Source: Algoriphagus terrigena DSM 22685
GTDB taxonomy: Bacteria; Bacteroidota; Bacteroidia; Cytophagales; Cyclobacteriaceae
DNA length: 34,896 nucleotides
Reading direction: 5' to 3'
Assembly: GCF_000429445.1 (NCBI RefSeq)
Contig: NZ_AUBW01000034.1
Span: forward strand, 1-34,896
Shown here piece by piece: positions 34,027-34,896 of this stretch. The translations under genes and the position numbers were made by a program. Numbering within the stretch: the stretch's first letter is position 1; every line of letters begins with the position of its first letter. The notes under the pieces were generated by a model. It was not told the DNA's origin. It saw only the letters and a program-made list of their open reading frames with translations, and did no database searches.

Positions 34027-34473
34027 ATGAAATTCCTGCTCACACGGGAATATTGGCCCGGCGGCACCAATGGATCGCTTAGTTACAACGGCAAGATCCT
34101 CTGTGCCACGGCCGAGCTGCCCTCAGCATGCTTCCATCCTTCGATGGCCTGTCTGCCGGAAGGAGTCTACGAACTAGATCTGGTCCAAAGTTCATCCGAA
34201 CAGCAGATCGCCGTGTTCCAAAACTCCGGCTCACACAAATCGAAGATCCCAAGGAAAGCAGAACTGGGGCTAACGCAACTGCACCGAAACATCGTCCTGG
34301 TGTCTGAAATTACAGGGGAGGGGAGAGGTGTTCCCGGCAGGGAAGTCTTCCAGAATCTCACTTCCCTGATAGGTCAAACACTCGGGAAAGGGGAAAAGGC
34401 CACACTGGAGATAAGGAGCTGTCCAGAATGTGCCCTGAACCTGACCTACCATCAAATCCAATGGATGGACTGA
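34027..34473 (+). CDS. DUF5675 family protein
   Basis: This 148-aa protein fits DUF5675: LTREYWPGGTNGSLSYNGK, then CATAELP, a CLPEGVYEL turn, and HRNIVLVSEITGEGRGVPG. The conserved Cys and His residues resemble those of small L,D-transpeptidase-like or lysis-linked domains, but the catalytic role is unproven. Members are found in Bacteroidota beside phage-like and secretion-like genes. It follows the conserved unknown after 2 bp, and its stop shares bases with the next start (TGATG at 34471-34475), so the three genes are coupled. Confidence 0.82.
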   Translation: MKFLLTREYWPGGTNGSLSYNGKILCATAELPSACFHPSMACLPEGVYELDLVQSSSEQQIAVFQNSGSHKSKIPRKAELGLTQLHRNIVLVSEITGEGRGVPGREVFQNLTSLIGQTLGKGEKATLEIRSCPECALNLTYHQIQWMD

Positions 34474-34691
34474 TGTTTCAGGCAATTGTGGGAGGGGTCT
34501 TCGGACTCCTCCTTTCTGTCATCGCCTATTTCCTCAAGCTCCTCATCCAGGATATCAGGCAGATGAATAAAGAATTGGGAAAAATGAAGGAAGTCATGGT
34601 GCGCCTCCAAAGCGAACAGGCATTGATCAAAACGCTTTTACAAATACCTGGCAAGTTGCCCAAAAGCCGAAAGATCCAGCCCTGCGCCTAA
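34473..34691 (+). CDS. Small membrane and coiled-coil protein
   Basis: I choose the ATG at 34473 (72 aa), coupled to the DUF5675 stop as TGATG. An alternative ATG lies at 34461. One transmembrane helix (AIVGGVFGLLLSVIAYFLKL at about 3-22) is followed by a charged coiled-coil helix (IRQMNKELGKMKEVMVRLQS). The form resembles small holin-like or anchor proteins that accompany DUF5675. The function is unproven. Confidence 0.7.
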   Translation: MFQAIVGGVFGLLLSVIAYFLKLLIQDIRQMNKELGKMKEVMVRLQSEQALIKTLLQIPGKLPKSRKIQPCA

Positions 34692-34795
34692 TTCTCTCAA
34701 TTGGTGAGCAACTGATCACTGACTCTGATCACTGCGACTGAACACTGATCACTCCCAATAAACACTTAACCTTTAACATTTAACTAAAAAAAACT
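34692..34795. repeat. CTGATCACT direct repeats upstream of the last gene
   Basis: CTGATCACT occurs at 34712-34720, 34725-34733 and 34745-34753 and includes the palindrome TGATCA. It is followed by ACTTAACCTTTAACATTTAAC and then the start of the next gene. It may be simple-sequence intergenic drift of the kind seen near 27220, or an operator. Confidence 0.5.
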
Positions 34796-34896
34796 ATGAC
34801 AACAATAGAAGAAATAAAACACCGGGCTCTCGCCCCAACTCCTCCTTTCTTCCAGTTGCTGAAGAAGGCAGGTCTCCTGATCGCCGCCGTCGGCAC
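34796..34896 (+). CDS. Start of a further small membrane-associated protein (cut by window end)
   Basis: The first 33 codons begin MTTIEEIKHRALAPTPPFFQ and run into LLKKAGLLIAAVG, which opens a membrane helix. The pattern of a short basic N-terminus, APTPxFF and then a Gly/Ala-rich helix matches small Bacteroidota membrane proteins that follow DUF5675 clusters. The rest lies beyond the window. Confidence 0.65.
   Translation, partial: MTTIEEIKHRALAPTPPFFQLLKKAGLLIAAVG

Overview
The window looks like chromosomal DNA of a Bacteroidota member, probably in the Cytophagales. The evidence is a SusC/SusD pair with a TlpA-like lipid- or periplasm-facing partner, a DUF6520-like small exported protein, a LytS/LytTR pair, a DUF5675 gene, and almost no Shine-Dalgarno sequences. 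I cannot name the genus. The defence genes at about 7.7-18.9 kb are visibly more A+T-rich than the SusC/SusD region that follows, which suggests an acquired island.

Layout: (1) 1-226, the end of a CRISPR array with an exact 66-bp period and decaying repeats. (2) 315-6965, a leftward type I cas effector operon (cas6-cas6-cas5-cas3-cas8-cas7) with two different Cas6 nucleases and no cas1, cas2 or cas4 in view. (3) 7050-8771, a repeat-rich intergenic zone holding a small unknown gene and a small secreted protein gene. (4) 8772-15931, a rightward four-gene operon: SIR2-domain protein, HerA-like ATPase, GHKL (Hsp90/histidine-kinase-type) ATPase, and an AlbA_2 plus HEPN protein. (5) 15963-18868, a broken SNase-type nuclease gene and an XRE regulator, then a leftward XRE-XRE-Fic operon. 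(6) 19481-26894, a TlpA-like/SusC/SusD operon facing a DUF6520-like gene and a MauE/DoxX-type membrane protein gene. (7) 27475-32489, a small HTH-like gene, a LytS/LytTR two-component pair, and a convergent lantibiotic-dehydratase gene. (8) 33278-end, a small rightward cluster (conserved unknown, DUF5675, membrane/coiled-coil protein, start of a further gene).

The most interesting part is the four-gene operon. SIR2 plus HerA is an established anti-phage pair: SIR2 degrades NAD+ and HerA is a hexameric ATPase scaffold. Here the pair is followed, within 47 bp and 2 bp, by a GHKL ATPase and a probable HEPN RNase. Both SIR2 and HerA end in exactly DDDLPF, the acidic-hydrophobic C-terminal tip typical of bacterial SSB, which docks SSB-interacting repair proteins. 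Two independently encoded SSB-like tips in one defence operon suggest that the complex is recruited to, or senses, the host SSB interactome. This is inference, but it rests on residues read directly from the sequence.

Other notable items are the paired Cas6 proteins, a 22-bp perfect palindrome plus three TTGTCA repeats upstream of the cas operon, a TlpA-like protein whose CxxC is CTGS, a strongly structured region with a terminator at about 25.96-26.22 kb, and a duplicated 5' fragment of the lytS gene just upstream of the lantibiotic dehydratase gene.
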